Assembly: GCF_028769735.1 (NCBI RefSeq)
Contig: NC_088172.1
Coordinates: 65,069,075 to 65,133,074, forward strand
Reading direction: 5' to 3'
DNA: 64,000 nt
DNA from: Zonotrichia leucophrys gambelii
Lineage: Eukaryota > Chordata > Aves > Passeriformes > Passerellidae
Both the position numbers and the translations under genes were made by a program. Below are positions 36,011 to 49,527 of this stretch, piece by piece (the stretch's first letter is position 1; every line of letters begins with the position of its first letter). The notes beneath the pieces were generated by a model, which saw nothing but the letters and a program-made list of their open reading frames with translations, was not told where the DNA came from and did no database searches.

Positions 36011-37718
36011 CTGAGGACTTGTCCTGAAAGGTAACGAGAACCTTTAGTTTTGGAAGAACTTGGTCTTTCAGGACATGCCAAGGTTAGGTTCCAATGTTAA
36101 AGTGCATATTATGAAAAAGGTTGTATTTATTTTTAAATGTTTTCATTAGGATTTGATTTTTCTGGGGTGTGAATTGTATTATTTTTGAATATTAAGTCCT
36201 TCATAGTTTTTCTGCCTTCACAGAACAGGACAAAATCAAATCCCAAACAATGTTTGTAATCCATTATTGCTAGCTAGTTGTTCTCCTAACCAGGGAGTAT
36301 CATAATCACAGGGTGTAAATATTGTAAAGCTGGGCTCAAGACTACTTGTGATTTTTGGGCTTTCCTGCAGAATGATCTTCAGATTTGTCCTGTGCTGTGC
36401 ATGAGCCTCATGTAACTGACACTGTGGGAAACTTTGTCATTTATTTCTGTGTCATTGCTTCTCTGTCCAGCCAAGATCACAGAACCACACTGACAACAGT
36501 TTTACAATACTTTCTGAGGTTACTCTGTGAAATGGCCATTGCAAACTCCTGTTTTGGCAGCTGCTGGTGGTATCCTGCTCTCATTTCCCAGAGTTCTGTC
36601 TCCATCTCACTTCTCATTCCTGTGCTCTTTCTCTCCACTATCTCAGGCAGATGAGGCAAAAGACATCTCCACAGCTGCCAAGAGCATGTGCTTCTGGCAA
36701 AACCAGTAGCTGTATCTGTGCCCCAGCTGTGTGACTGCTGCCACAGAGCAGTGGTGGCTGCCTCCTGGCCTCAGAAAGAAGTACCAGGAGTGCACCTGTG
36801 CAGGCAGTGCCTCAAGAAAACCTTCTGTTGAGTGTTACCTCTCTGAACAATGTGGGGATCCCCTGTTCTCCTAGGCCAGGACAGGCTGTGCCCCACATCA
36901 CCTCCCTGGGGAATCAGTAATGGTCGCAGGCTTCTCAGAAGTGGGGGAAAATTGTACTTCTCCACATGATCTGCAGAGAGAAGGAGCACCTTAATTTTCT
37001 CATCTTTCACTCCACTGGGCAACAGATACTTGGGCTCTGGGTTGCTTTGTCAAACCAGATTAACCCAGAGGCCCCAGAGAACACTGGTATCCTCTTTGAT
37101 CACTCCTGCAGTGGCTCTCCTGATGAGGGAGACCCCATGTCAATGAAAAGCCTTCTCCTCCCAGCTTCCCTCTCTTGTAATCCATGTCCTCTGGAAGTAC
37201 TGATAACCCCAAACTGTGAGATTCGTACCAGACTCAACACGTAGACTTAAATGTTTTTTGTGTCACAGTGGAGTTCAGATTGCCCCTCCTAGGCTGGCAT
37301 GATGGACTTGGGCTCCTCTGTGTGGATTTAATGCCCCAGTTTCCATGCCAGAAGCATCTTTTTGAAGAGGATCCTTTAAATGCCAGAGACAGATCAGGCA
37401 GATGTTAGGTAAAATGAGGAAGCATGGGAAATCTGTTGTCAGACTTCAGTCCCACCTGCAGATCTGCTTGGACCAGAATAATAGTAGTGTAGTAATAATA
37501 GCAACAGAAGTAACAGTTGCACATGCCTGCTTTACAGTAATTCACTCAGGAAATCACACCATAATGCTGGTTCTTGAGCAGTTTTTGCAGGAAGTGAGGT
37601 TTCACAGGTTGTCATTTTAGTGCTCTTGATCTTCCATGACACTTTCTCGCCCATTAGCGAAGATTTATTTTGTAGAGTGATATTTTGCTTTACTTTGCAG
37701 GAGAGTTGTATGCCCACA
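36011..37718. other. Intergenic, no gene recognised
   Basis: Overlapping short open frames on both strands (for example 36385-36654) have no recognisable content. Confidence 0.5.
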
Positions 37719-38064
<346 letters not shown>

Positions 38065-40287
38065 CTGACTTAACAGCAGTCAAGTAAAGCCACAGACATT
38101 TCCAGCAATGCAATCTTCTATGCTGATATAAACAGTGACTATCAACTTTCTATACACTGAAAAATTCCCAGTCTAAGCACTTCCAATGGTGGTTAAAAAG
38201 TAGATAAACAAGCATAAGGAGGAGCGTTTATTTTGTCAGGACAAAGTTTTGGCACCTTTACCCACACTCCCTAATCCGTTAACCCAAGCACTGGCTACAG
38301 CAGGCTCCTGGGACAAGGTACTATTCAACAGGGCAGACTGAAAGCCCTTACTTTAGTTCTGAGTAGTTAAAATCCAAAAAGGTGCATTGTGCTAGTAGTC
38401 CTTTCATAGCCCCTGTGCCTTTAATGATAGCCATTTCTCCTTATTGAACCCTTTCTACTCCTTTTCTTCTCTGTTCCTCTCTCCTCCTTTAAAGGCTCCT
38501 TTGAGTAAATGCTGTGCCTCTTATTTTTCTTTTCCTTTTCCTGCTTCCTCCCTCTTATTTGTTTAAACCATTCCCTTGTTCATCTGCTCTCATTTTCTTT
38601 CTGCCTTTAACCCCCCATTCAGTGTTATTCTCTGTTTTTTTTTTTTTTCCTGTGTGGGTGTGAGCACATTCTCCTGCCTTATCAGCTCTCTGGCCCTTTC
38701 TCTACAACATCTGAGTGGATGCTGGAATGATCTTTAGCCAGAATCTCCCTAGGGGTCTCAGTCCCAGGCTCCAGAGCTTCTGAAATGAGATGGAAAAAGA
38801 GAGACACCCTGGCAGCAGCTTGTACCTAATGGCCAGATGGCCAGCACTCACATTAATACAATATCAGGCATTGCTGTAGTTCTGCCCTGGAAACTGCTTG
38901 CCTGTGCTGGCATCTTCTCACACTACTCTGACAGCCATGCCAGTCCCAGCACCCTCTTGGGAAAAGAAATGGAAATGACCACATAAATACTTTGAATTCA
39001 AGTCACTGTGCAACAAGAATCATCTAATATTTTCATGCGTGAATGTTTACGTTATCCCCTCCCCCTGCACACCCTCCCTTCTGTCCCCCTCCACTTCCAT
39101 TATACATTGTCCTTTCTTGCATGTTTTGCTGATATTGAATTCAGCTCCCTTGCAGCCTGGGACTGATGTTTTTGAATTTACCCTTGCTTTCATGTGTACA
39201 TCCTTTCACACTGTGCTTTGTCGGGTGGGACACCAGAAAGTGATTGCACATGTCAGGGCTGGAAGCAGTCAACTATCTACAAAGGAACAGTCAGTTGTTA
39301 ATGTTTGGCTGTGGTGAGACGGAGAAACAAGCAAGCAGGCAGTACCTTTTTTCTTTTTTTTTTTTTTTTTGGATTGCCTTTTTTTCATGACCTTGTAATG
39401 CCATGGGGCTTTGCTTTGTGTCATGCCATTCCCAGAAAAATACAGATGTGAAACAGAAAGTTTTGTGGCTGATGGCAGATCAGAGGAGGCAGAGGTGGCA
39501 AAAAGCTGTTGACTTCATCTGCACTCACAACCACTCTTCCTTATGCCACCAGGAGTGCATGACAGCCTACCTCCAGGGCCAGAGCTGCCTGTCTGAGTCT
39601 AGCTTACCCTGTGCTGAAAAAAACCAAAAACTGTGCAGAACATGGTGCAGTGTGAGCAGGGCAGCCTGTAGGGCTCTTTTTCCTGGCCCTTGTGATTGGC
39701 TGTTGTGATCTCAGACTTGGCCTGCTGTAAAGAAACTCGTGTGTGGTGTCACTCGAATATCCAAGCTGCAGTTGCTTGCCAGTGTGTAGGCTTGTCTGTG
39801 TGCAGCAGCCTCCATGCTGTGTGCCAAAGGAGGAGAGTTACCTGCCTGTGTACCTACCTACATTGTCTCCTCCCATGGATCCTACACCTTCCCATGCTCA
39901 TGGGTTGGGATGGGTGGGCAGCCCAAGCACGTGGGAGCACCTAACTCCTCGGTACAGCGTGAAAGCATAAACCACTGAGCAGAAAGGTGAAATGTGAGGC
40001 ACATTTTAATTCCTCCAAAGGAGCTGAGCATGGAGTCCCTCATTCCCATTGGTAAGGGACTGCTCAGGTGGACATTCCCCTGCTGGTGTGAATAGGGGCA
40101 CCACCCCAGTGCTATGCATGCAGCTTTGTTTGCTTTTTAACCTCTGCTTGTCTCTTGCTTGTCTGTCTCCCTGACAGCTTTCTAATCTTTCCTGGTTTTC
40201 TTTTGCTTGGAGTGGAAAGGGGAGGGAGACTTAATCCTATACTGCTTCCATTTTTTTTTTTTTTTGGTAGGATAATCCTTGCTTGTT
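38065..40287. other. Intergenic with several T homopolymers, no gene
   Basis: T runs occur near 38634-38648, 39346-39370 and 40251-40265. The pyrimidine-rich stretch 38440-38660 may explain a low-complexity open frame. No gene was recognised. Confidence 0.5.
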
Positions 40288-40360
40288 TAGGATCTGACCC
40301 TGTTCCCCTGAAGTAAATCCTAAAACTCCCATCTAATTCAATGAAAACAAGAGTAGACTC
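40288..40360. repeat. Palindromic amniote repeat
   Basis: TAGGATCTGACCCTGTTCCC, CTGAAGTAAATCCTAAAACT and CCCATCTAATTCAATG show the arm-spacer-inverted-arm order of the dispersed element (GAAGTCAATGG ... CCCATTGACTTCAATG). This is the fullest of three copies in the window. Confidence 0.55.
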
Positions 40361-41104
40361 TTAAACCATTACTGTTATTAATTACATTACAATGATGCTA
40401 AATGCAACTGCTATGACTGTGATGTCTTTTATAACTATTAGTATTGCCAGTATCATTATTGCAACTAATAATATAGCATTGCCTATTGCTTTTTAATTTG
40501 GAGCTCTTTATCAAGGCTGGGAGCATCCTATGCACCTTAAAGGGTTTCTGGTTGAGAAGACAGAAATTGTTTGGTGAGAATCCTGACAGGAAATTACCTC
40601 TTATGCTAGAAGAGGCAACAGCATTTAGTTGAGTTTGCATCTAGGGAGTGTACAGTAGCTGGAGTTAAAAAAGACAGAGGCTGAAGCAAATAGAGCTCAG
40701 CAGATCTGGCTCAGCTTTGTTGAAGATGTTTATGAGCCTCTGAAGTGGCTTGAATGTTGTAGGTCTAAGCAGGCAGCGTTACCTTTAGACTTAGGGAGAC
40801 ATAATGAGAGGGGAGAACAGGTGGCCTGTCACTTTATGCACAGAAGGTTAGTAAATATTTGTCTGCAAACAGGGCTGGCATTAGCACACCAGTCTGAGTG
40901 GGGCTTCATTAAACACAGTTTCTGCTTCAGATCATTAATTCATTTTAATGATGTGTCCACTGGTCAGCGTGGGTTGGGGCAGACGTGGGACACACGTGGG
41001 AGTCTGCAGGGATGCCCCATGTGCAGCAGCCGGAAGGGTGCCCTCCATGCACCCACACCACGTGCTCCTTTCTCTTCCCTCTTCCTCTCACCCAAGAGCT
41101 AGCA
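40361..41104. other. Intergenic, no gene recognised
   Basis: Short overlapping open frames near 40820-41140 have no recognisable domain. Confidence 0.5.
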
Positions 41105-41330
41105 GGTTTCACACAGGATATTTCCTCTGGGATTAAATAATGCCTGGCTGGGGTTAATGGCACTTGGCTGTGCTTCATGTCAGCAGCTCCACCTAGCTGG
41201 TCATTAATCTATGGCCTCAGGGGAAGTCCTGTATTTCAATTATTGTTGGATTAATGAGATTAGATCTAGTCTGTACCACTCAACACTAATTTCCTCATTT
41301 GAATGTTTAAAATTGTGTGAGTGATGGGAA
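41105..41330. promoter_or_regulatory. Candidate enhancer with paired OTX/PITX-type sites
   Basis: GGATTA, the bicoid-class homeodomain core, occurs at 41130-41135 and 41248-41253. GGTTAATGG, GTCATTAATC, TCAATTATTG and TTAATGAGATTAG lie between or beside them. The density of homeodomain cores in about 200 bases is high. Function is inferred. Confidence 0.28.
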
Positions 41331-41623
41331 GAAAATATTATGCTCTTAATATATGAAAAATTCTTATCTATGTAAACCATATCTAGGGCCTTTGTTTGAT
41401 TGAGGCAGCACCTGAGGAGACAGTGGGTATTGAGGAAATCAGGAAGTGCCAGAAGGTTAAGGTCTCTGTTAGAAAGAGAAATTGCTCTAACCATGGCTGT
41501 CACATTAGAGCTGGTGCAATGGACTGACAGTGAGTTCCACTTAAACACCAATCAATATTAATGGCAGTGGAGAGAGCAGCTTCTGGCCTGAGTAGCGCGT
41601 GAAGTACTTCTTGTGCATATTTA

Positions 41624-41671
41624 TTAGGACATAAGTGTGTAGTAGGACATAAGTAGGACATAAGTGTGTAG
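41624..41671. repeat. Short tandem duplication
   Basis: TAGGACATAAGTGTGTAG, then TAGGACATAAG, then TAGGACATAAGTGTGTAG again: a local partial triplication. Confidence 0.85.
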
Positions 41672-44600
41672 GGATCCTCTTCTGCTGATCTAATCTGATT
41701 ATATTGTCCAAGACAGCTAAATATATATAGATAATAAAAGTACATGCTAATATATCATTAACTTCAATGACAAATATGCTATTTGATTTTCCTCTATGGT
41801 GGGAGATAATCTTGATTCATCTGTTATCATTTCTATCTCTAGACTGCTGAGCTTCTGTATCTTTTGCTCATGTCTTTTCTCCAGGTTTAAGACAAGGTAT
41901 TAATCTGCAAGTATTAGTCTTAAATTCTAACGTATGTGCATCTTTGTATATGTGTATCCTGAAGCCATTTGGGTTCTTCTCTCCATGCTGGTCTCTGCCT
42001 TTACATTTCATGCCCAACAGTTAAAAGCACCACTGCTGCCCACTTTTCACTCCTCCATGTCACTGCACACTGATGAGGTGCTGCTGTGTCCCTTCCTGGA
42101 CTCCAGACTTTCCCTTCTGTCCTCTGTTCTTGGCTGCCAGTGCGGACAGGCAGGAGATGCTGTGGGCTCTAGGGTGCTGTGCAGCACTGCACAATGACTC
42201 TTGACTTTCGGAGAAAGAGGAGGGAAGATCACTGATTTCTTAAAACTTCTGACCTGTTTTCAGGCAAAACTGAAGCAGCTGTGAGAGTTCTATGAGAAGA
42301 AATACAATATAGGCCTAATGTTCTTTTCAAAAGCCTAACTAAAGACAGGGATATCCCCATTACAAATCAAAACGAGCAACTTCTGTCCAAAGACCGGATC
42401 ATGTTAAGTACAAATCCACCGAGGGGTAAGGCTGAGAAATTGAGACTCATATACGCCTTTAAATGTGAAGACTGCAGCACAGGGCTCTGTTTGACACTGC
42501 TTCTCCTTCTAGCCCTTGAAGCCTTCATGCAGTGGCCTCCTGTGGAAGGAAAGATGGAGGCACTGCCTCTCCGTTCAGCCTCTTCCTCAAGGCTTTCCTT
42601 CCCCAGACTGGTGAGAGCATGGGATCAAGTCCTGTGGGAGCAGTGAAGGGAGCAATCTGGGTTTTCCACTTTCTGGAGGGGTGTTCCTATCCCAAGTTCA
42701 CCACATCAGAAGGCCAGAGGAGCTGCTGACATTTGTCCTCCAGCTGTGTTTAAAGGGTGAGAAGGTCCTGTTCAGTCCTGGGACATAAAGCATTGAGGCA
42801 TTAGCCTTTAGAAGGGCAGTGAGGGTGGTAGGTAAGTGTGTGGTTTGTACAATCCTCAGTAGCATGGTCAGAAATTTAAGACATGGTTTTTCCCTAGCTG
42901 CTCCATGAGTCTATCATGGCATAAACTGCTTTGGAAACCTGTGGGCAAAAAGTGTGCGAAGTGCCTGGGCTGTGGGGAGGCTCTGAACTTCCTCCTTAAT
43001 GCAGGTGTTGCCAAGAGTCCAAGGGCTGCAGAGACCTCACTGGGGCTGAGACCAAAGAAGGAGAAATGAATGGACATGAAGATTGGCCACCATTCCTTTT
43101 ATCAATATGAAAAATTTCAATTGAAAAATAGAAGCTGGTAAGACCTGCAGATATCATGGGATCTCATCAGTGATGTTATCTAGCCGATTGTCCTGTCTTG
43201 ATAATGCTACTTCTAGGAACTTGTCTTCATAAGAGGAAAGTGTATTAGTCTCAAAATAGTTACAAAATAATTAATTCTGGCAATGCCACTCATTGTCTGG
43301 ATTACACTGAAAGCCTACAATTCTGTATATCACATATATATATGTAATGTAAAATGATTCTGTCTGCTGTAACCAGATGTCCCCATTATCCATGTGAAGG
43401 ATAGAGGGCATCGTGAATTTTTCATGCAGAGTGATTTCCATTTAAGTGCTGATCTGGATAACATTGATCTGTAGTCCCCTGGTCATGCTATTATTCTTTC
43501 ATAGACATGAACAGTTTTGATTCTTCCAAGGGAAATATAATTTTTTTTTTTTTTTGCCTCTAGATTGGTGTAGTGAATAGCACACAGAAAGAAAAAGATT
43601 GAATGGAGCAGGAAGCATGCGTGTGACATAACAAAGAGAAGAGTTTTTTAGAGAACTTTCTAAAAATGCAAAATGTTGACCAGAAGTATCCTTTAGGAAA
43701 GTGATACATTTGATTATTATAGCCGTAACAATGAGCTTTAGTTACAGGAGTGGTAAATTGAGTATCTCACTGGGGACAAGGCTGCAGATTAGACTTCAAC
43801 TTGGAAATTATATACATTAAAGTAAGCTGAATTTGATCCCAGCCTGACTGTGTAATGTGGTTGGGGGGGCAGGGAAAGCAAGAAGAAAAAGAGAAAGAGA
43901 TTATGGGGCGTGTGGACCATATAATGCTGTGTTTGAACTTGATCCACCTGAGGAACCAGCAGGATGATATGGTAGGGGCCCACCTTGTCCCTTTTGTCTT
44001 AAAATTCAGGGAAAGGAACTGTTTGCATCATAATTTTTCCTCTATTAGAGGTTTATTTTTTGTCATATTCCTTGTCTGTGCTAGACAAGGATGGACAAAC
44101 ATCGTCTTCCATGTAAATCCTCTGCGTTCTCAAGCACACAGAAAACATCAGAAGAGCTGCTAACATGTGCATAAAGGTGGCAGAGAATGGTGAGGGAGAA
44201 GATCTTTACCATCTTGCTTGAAATTCAAACTGAGGACAAGAAGAAAGCTGCCGCTTGTTTTGCCCAGGCCATTTTTTCTGGGTAGAGATGACAAATATCC
44301 ATCTCACCTTATGACTGTGGCCCATATCCTGTGTGATGAGATGCTGCTGAGCAATGGAAAACAGCATCTGTGAGAAGTGTCCCACAGGCTCAGGCTCTCT
44401 CGAATGTTAGTCACTGTTCCTGGCACTGGTTCCTCCGTGTCCGAGCTGAGCGCTTTCCCAAGCATGTGCTGCAAGGCTTTGCCTGCTCTCTTGCCACAGC
44501 AGAGCCAAAGCTGAGAGGTGGAGGGCACTGTGGCAGGGCCTAAGCCTGTAGCATCAACCCCCAGAGAAAAAGAAGCAGTGTGTTTAGTCTCTCTCTCTTT

Positions 44601-44889
44601 TGTGCAAACATTCCCTGAAATCAGCGGATTTGCTCACTTCCACGAATTTTTCACTTTTGCTTCCTGTGCTGAGAATGTTGTTTGAACAGACCCATGGGTA
44701 CCAGGTATCAAGAGGGCCAAGGCAGTAAGATGTCCCTCCCTCTTCCCCCACCCCCCCTTTTTTTTTGGAAGCCACCAAATTTTACACAATCTGTTCAACT
44801 CATCTCCAGAGGTAGAAGACAGAAACAGTTGCCAGTTATGTGGGGCTCAGTGATCAGCGGTATCAATGCAGTCCCTTCATTTGCCTCCT
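41672..44889. other. Intergenic, no gene recognised
   Basis: Contains an AT dinucleotide patch near 43330-43345 and a T run near 43541-43555. Open frames are short and unrecognised. Confidence 0.5.
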
Positions 44890-45180
44890 GGCTCTGGCTT
44901 CCTGATCGGTATGGCCGTTAGCAGAGACAATGCCAGCAGAGCAGATGCAGAACTACAAACCACTGAAGGATGAAAGGGAAAGAGAAAAGTCTGTTTATTG
45001 CAGCCAGCTCTAAAGGGGGGGAAAAAAAGGACCCGAACTCCATCCAATTAAATTTTCTAATTAAACTGGGGACACACACATTCTCTCCCTCTCGCATTCC
45101 CTTTCTGCACACACACATGCTCATGCACACGCGCATCCCGAAGTGGGGGTCTTGCCGTGGAGATCATCCTCCCAGTTCCT
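44890..45180. promoter_or_regulatory. Candidate conserved non-coding element
   Basis: A near-palindromic homeodomain pair, CCAATTAAATTTTCTAATTA, lies around 45044-45063. It sits in repeat-free sequence with a polypurine run before it and a CA-rich stretch after. The call is inference from motif content. Confidence 0.22.
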
Positions 45181-46389
45181 AGTGGGGCACAGTGTAACAA
45201 ACAGAAGAGTGTGGTCAGGCTGTAGAAATGGTAGTGAATTTTTTTTTTTAATGAAAAAACTTCATTGCTTCAGCAACAGTGTTTATGGAAAGAACAGCTG
45301 ATAAGAAAAATATAGAAGAAGCAGTAAGGAAAAAAAGAAACAATGTGAAATAGGTCAACCCTCCATGTTTTATTAGCAGAATCATAAAATTAAACCAACT
45401 CTCTGGAAGACTTAAACATTCTCTGTACTGACACAGTGTTTTGTTACTTTTCCAGTTCTTTGTGTGGCTGGAGAAATCCTAATGTGACTAGCTGAAAGTC
45501 CTTGTCCGTGCAGCTGGCCCTCACAGCTCCCTGCTTTGGCCCTGTCATTGGGAGAGGATGGCTGGGGTGACACACTGCTGGAGCCAGCCTCTGCCAATAC
45601 CATAGGAGTCTTCAGGGCAACTCTTCTTAAAGAGGGCTTGGAGATGGATCGGCCTCAGTAGAGCACTGAGGAGCTCCTGTTCCCCCCGAGCATCTCTTTC
45701 CAAAACACTTGCAAGGGAAATGCACAAGGTCAGTCAATTTAGAAAAAGGAGAGCTGTAATAATACACTTGATAGTAAATACATCCAAGTTAAGCATGAGT
45801 CCCTCTGGTAGTTCAGTTATGCTTTAAAACTGGCAAAAAAATTGTCTTGAATTGAGACTTAACCCATAGCCAAAGCACAGTATATGATCTCAGACATAAT
45901 TTGTCAACCTGAGCAACTCATCTGTTGATGAGTGTCTTGGGACTTATCACCCTAAACATGCACTGTGGTGCTCAAAACAGGAACTTGAATTTTGCAGGGT
46001 CATGCCAAAACACCAAGTATAAATGAGAATCTGAATTCAACTTTGTCCAGCATGCTGAGAATAACAGAGGCCAGGGCAAGGGCACTGCAAATGGATCATG
46101 GCAACACCCAAAGCTACAATCAAGCCAATCATGCACTGGTCACCTCCATCCCTTTCCTTTGGGAGATCCCAGAGTCTTCAAGTGTCCAGTCCCTGAGGGT
46201 GAACCAGCAAACACCACAAGCAGCATGGGGCTGAGACCTAGTGGGATGTTTTCACCACAGTTGGTGTTGCTGGTGTGGTGGAAAAGATGATTTCATATAT
46301 ACAGAAGGTTTGGGCTGGGATGAAGGTTTACTGGCAGGAGTTCATCCATGATGACACAAAGGGAATGATTTTCTACAGACAACAACCTG
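45181..46389. other. Intergenic, no gene recognised
   Basis: Short open frames only (for example 45992-46234, 80 codons, unrecognised). Confidence 0.5.
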
Positions 46390-46420
46390 TAATTGTATCC
46401 AGAGGGGCTGGATACAATTA
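46390..46420. repeat. Perfect 13-bp inverted repeat (hairpin)
   Basis: TAATTGTATCCAG, a five-base AGGGG loop, then CTGGATACAATTA. Every base of the stem pairs. It stands alone without a terminal repeat partner or obvious mobile-element context. Confidence 0.9.
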
Positions 46421-49074
46421 TATCACTGTCACCAATTATGTATAGGAAGCTGTGATTTATGAATCAGGCTAAAAAGATGTCACTAGGCTTGAGTTCCCAA
46501 GCAGCCTCTATGTTGAAGACCCCACTTGGACTTGGTGATGGTGTTATGTGTTCACCCAGGACTGTGGCACCTTCAGGAGAGACAAGCTGGGTCAGGGGTA
46601 CCATGCAAAGGCATCGAGGCTCTGATTCTGTGATTTGCTTTCCTGCCTCGGTTGTCCCTTCTCACAGGCTCCACAGAGTGGGCTGGGGTTCGGGATTGGC
46701 ACAGCCTAATAAAAGACTGGGCCCAGCCTGATCATGGTTTTGCTGTGTAGTTGATCAAAGTGAGTTAACATGGACTTGCAGACTTCTGGTTTTGTTCTAG
46801 CGAACAGAAAGCTTCAGGTGAACTGCTCTCAGTTTGGCGGTTTCTAAATTGAAATGGGTAGCACCCCAAGCTTTCTGGTTGTGGGCAGTTCTGTGTACAG
46901 GATTGACAAAAATATAATAAAACTGAGAAGTAGGCAGCAAGCCCTCATTAGTATGTGACCAAAAGTGAAACTTTTGATATAAATTCAACATGCACTCAGC
47001 CTATAGAATACGTTTTCACAATCAGTCCTTTTTTCAGTCTTTCCTGCTGCCCTCCATATAGTCTTCTACCTGAGCATCTGCAAATTATGTCTGTTGACCA
47101 AGTTCACAACATCAACCTATGAAAGTTTTTCAAGGACATATTAAAGCTCTCTCACACTGGACACATCTGTTTGTTGGGAGAATTGTATGTTTCAGGATGT
47201 AATTCTGAAAAGGCTGCTGAGATCCTACTTTTTCAATAGGATGAACCACATAATTTTGCAGCCCCATGGAAAGTAGTTCTGATGTAGGTGCTGATGTTCT
47301 GCCATGTTAATCTGCAAGACTGACTCAGATTAGAAAAGTAGTTTTTGCTGACTGTCACCAGTGAAAGGAGGCAGTTCTGAGGAGAAAATAACAGTTGACC
47401 CAGTTTTCAAATCAGGACCAGGTGCCAAATCACTGTGTCTGAACATAAATGAGTGCACTGGTCCCTAAATACCTGTTTTACTAATTTAAAAGAGACTTGA
47501 GGAATGTGTTGCAGGGTCAGGGTACTGAACTTCATTGACTGAGTTTGAAAATGGGGCATTTCATCCCAGGAGTGCAGAAGCAGAAGGAACTCTGGTCACC
47601 ATCCACTCCAGTCTCAGAATTTCACTGGCAGCAGCCAGGCAGTGTGCCTCAGGCAGAGGCTGAAGCAGAGCGACAGAACTCTAATTTTGGAGGGAAGGAA
47701 AGGCCTGGGATCTGGGGATAGGGCTGGGTATAAGGGCTGTGGGAAGGATCAAGCTGGGTTTGGGTTGTATGGCCATCTGCCCATGGGGAAAGCAGAGGTA
47801 GCGTTTGTTGAGTTACAGGAAGAAATATTTAGCAGCTCTCTTGGCATTTGGATAGGCTGTGGCTTAATACCCAGGCAGCTGATCAAGACACCTTCAAGTC
47901 ACCTTTGGTCCTGAAAATCTGCTGTTCATACTCCTGACTCATCTGACCAGATGCAAATAGAATTTGTGCCACTGACATGTATGTGGACACGCTGTCTGCT
48001 CCACAGTTAGATAAGCTCTTTACTGAACAGATGATACTTTTGCTTATGTTTCTAAATATGAATGACTTATTTCTACTTAAGGTGATCAAATGCTGTTGTT
48101 AGCTGTGTTGATCCATGCTTCTCCTGTAGATAGCCTCTGGCCTTTCCTTTTTCTGCACTCTTTTGGACAAATAGGAAAATACATTATTATTTTCTTTAAT
48201 GTGGCTCTCCTCTGATTCCCACTGACAGTGGGACCCCTGGATGCTTCTGTTCAGTGTTCCATCTCACCTCCTTGATGAGAAAGTGGTATTCCTCACCAAA
48301 AGCATGAGTTGCTCTCACCTTTCTAAAGAGTTTGAACTTATTTACATTTGAGATGTTACAAGTATCTCTGTGGGGAGAACAGAAGTAGATGGACAGACAG
48401 AAAGATATACAGAACACTGATCTATGGTCAGATTACAAAGCACCATGAACCTACTATTTTCAGAAAAAGTTTTTGTTTACATAAACAAGTTTAAGTTTTT
48501 GTTATGTAAAGGAGCAATGGTTTAATATTGCAAGATAAATACCTTCCTTAGGAGTAGATGTTAATTGGCATGTAGTAGGGTTTAATTCTGTGCAAGGTTT
48601 TCTTCATTCAATCTTAACTTTTTTGCTACCATGAGGTTAGGGAAGTATTTGTTATACTTAAACAGAGCAAAAGCAATATCACATTTACATTCTTTTGGTG
48701 AAAAAATTAGTATCATCAGTTTCCACAGGAACACAAATACCTCCTGATGTTTTTATTTCAGGTCAATACATGATGTATATTTCAGGTCAATACAAAAAGC
48801 AATTTCACTTTTTACACCAAATTTCCCTTTGGGAGGGGATTCACCTGCTGCCTCTAGCAGAGACCTATTTCCATTCCCCCTCACCCCACATGTGAGGTCC
48901 CCTTCTTCTGCCTGATGTGATGAAACAGTAGGGGATCCTCTGCTCCTTGTGATGCAGCCAGCTGGTGCATTTTCCACAGGGATGGTGCAGAGTGGCTCCA
49001 CCAGCCAATCTCCTCCCCAGCATCCCTGATGCTTCTTAACCTTTCCCCCTCCTCTCTCAGCGCTGCCACCATGG
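46421..49074. other. Intergenic, no gene recognised; small duplication at 48754-48794
   Basis: TATTTCAGGTCAATACA occurs at 48754-48770 and 48778-48794 (period 24), so it is a direct repeat. No gene or repeat family was recognised otherwise. Confidence 0.5.
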
Positions 49075-49142
49075 TCTGCCTGGCCGCATTTCACACAGCT
49101 GATGCCACCACATCATCTGCCTGGCCGCATTTCACACAGCTG
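49075..49142. repeat. 27-base direct repeat, period 41
   Basis: A 27-base unit beginning TCTGCCTGGCCGCATTTCAC occurs identically at 49075-49101 and 49116-49142 with 14 bases between. Perfect identity implies a recent tandem duplication. Confidence 0.92.
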
Positions 49143-49527
49143 TTGTCTCTGCTGTCATCCAGCTCCGGTGCCAGACTCTGGCACTCCCTGCAGCCTGAGA
49201 CCTGGGCAGCTCTATGTTTTTGTGGGAGCTTTAGCTGCACCACCACATCCTTTCCAGTGACTGCTTCCAGAGGACATCACTGCTCACCAAGGGGGTACCA
49301 CAGCTGAGACTGATGACCACCAACTCAGCCCTTCTTTTGAGCTGCTGGCTGACTGCATCCTCCCTCCCTGTGCTTCCTCAGTGAACTGCTGTGCCCACTG
49401 CTGCAGGGAGTTGGGATTGAAGATGGGCTCATCAAAGGTTCTAAAAGGAAGTGTGGGGTGCTGGCTTTCTACCTTTAGCTCTTTTGAAAACTACCACCTG
49501 TTACATTTCAATTCTGTAACAGTGTGT

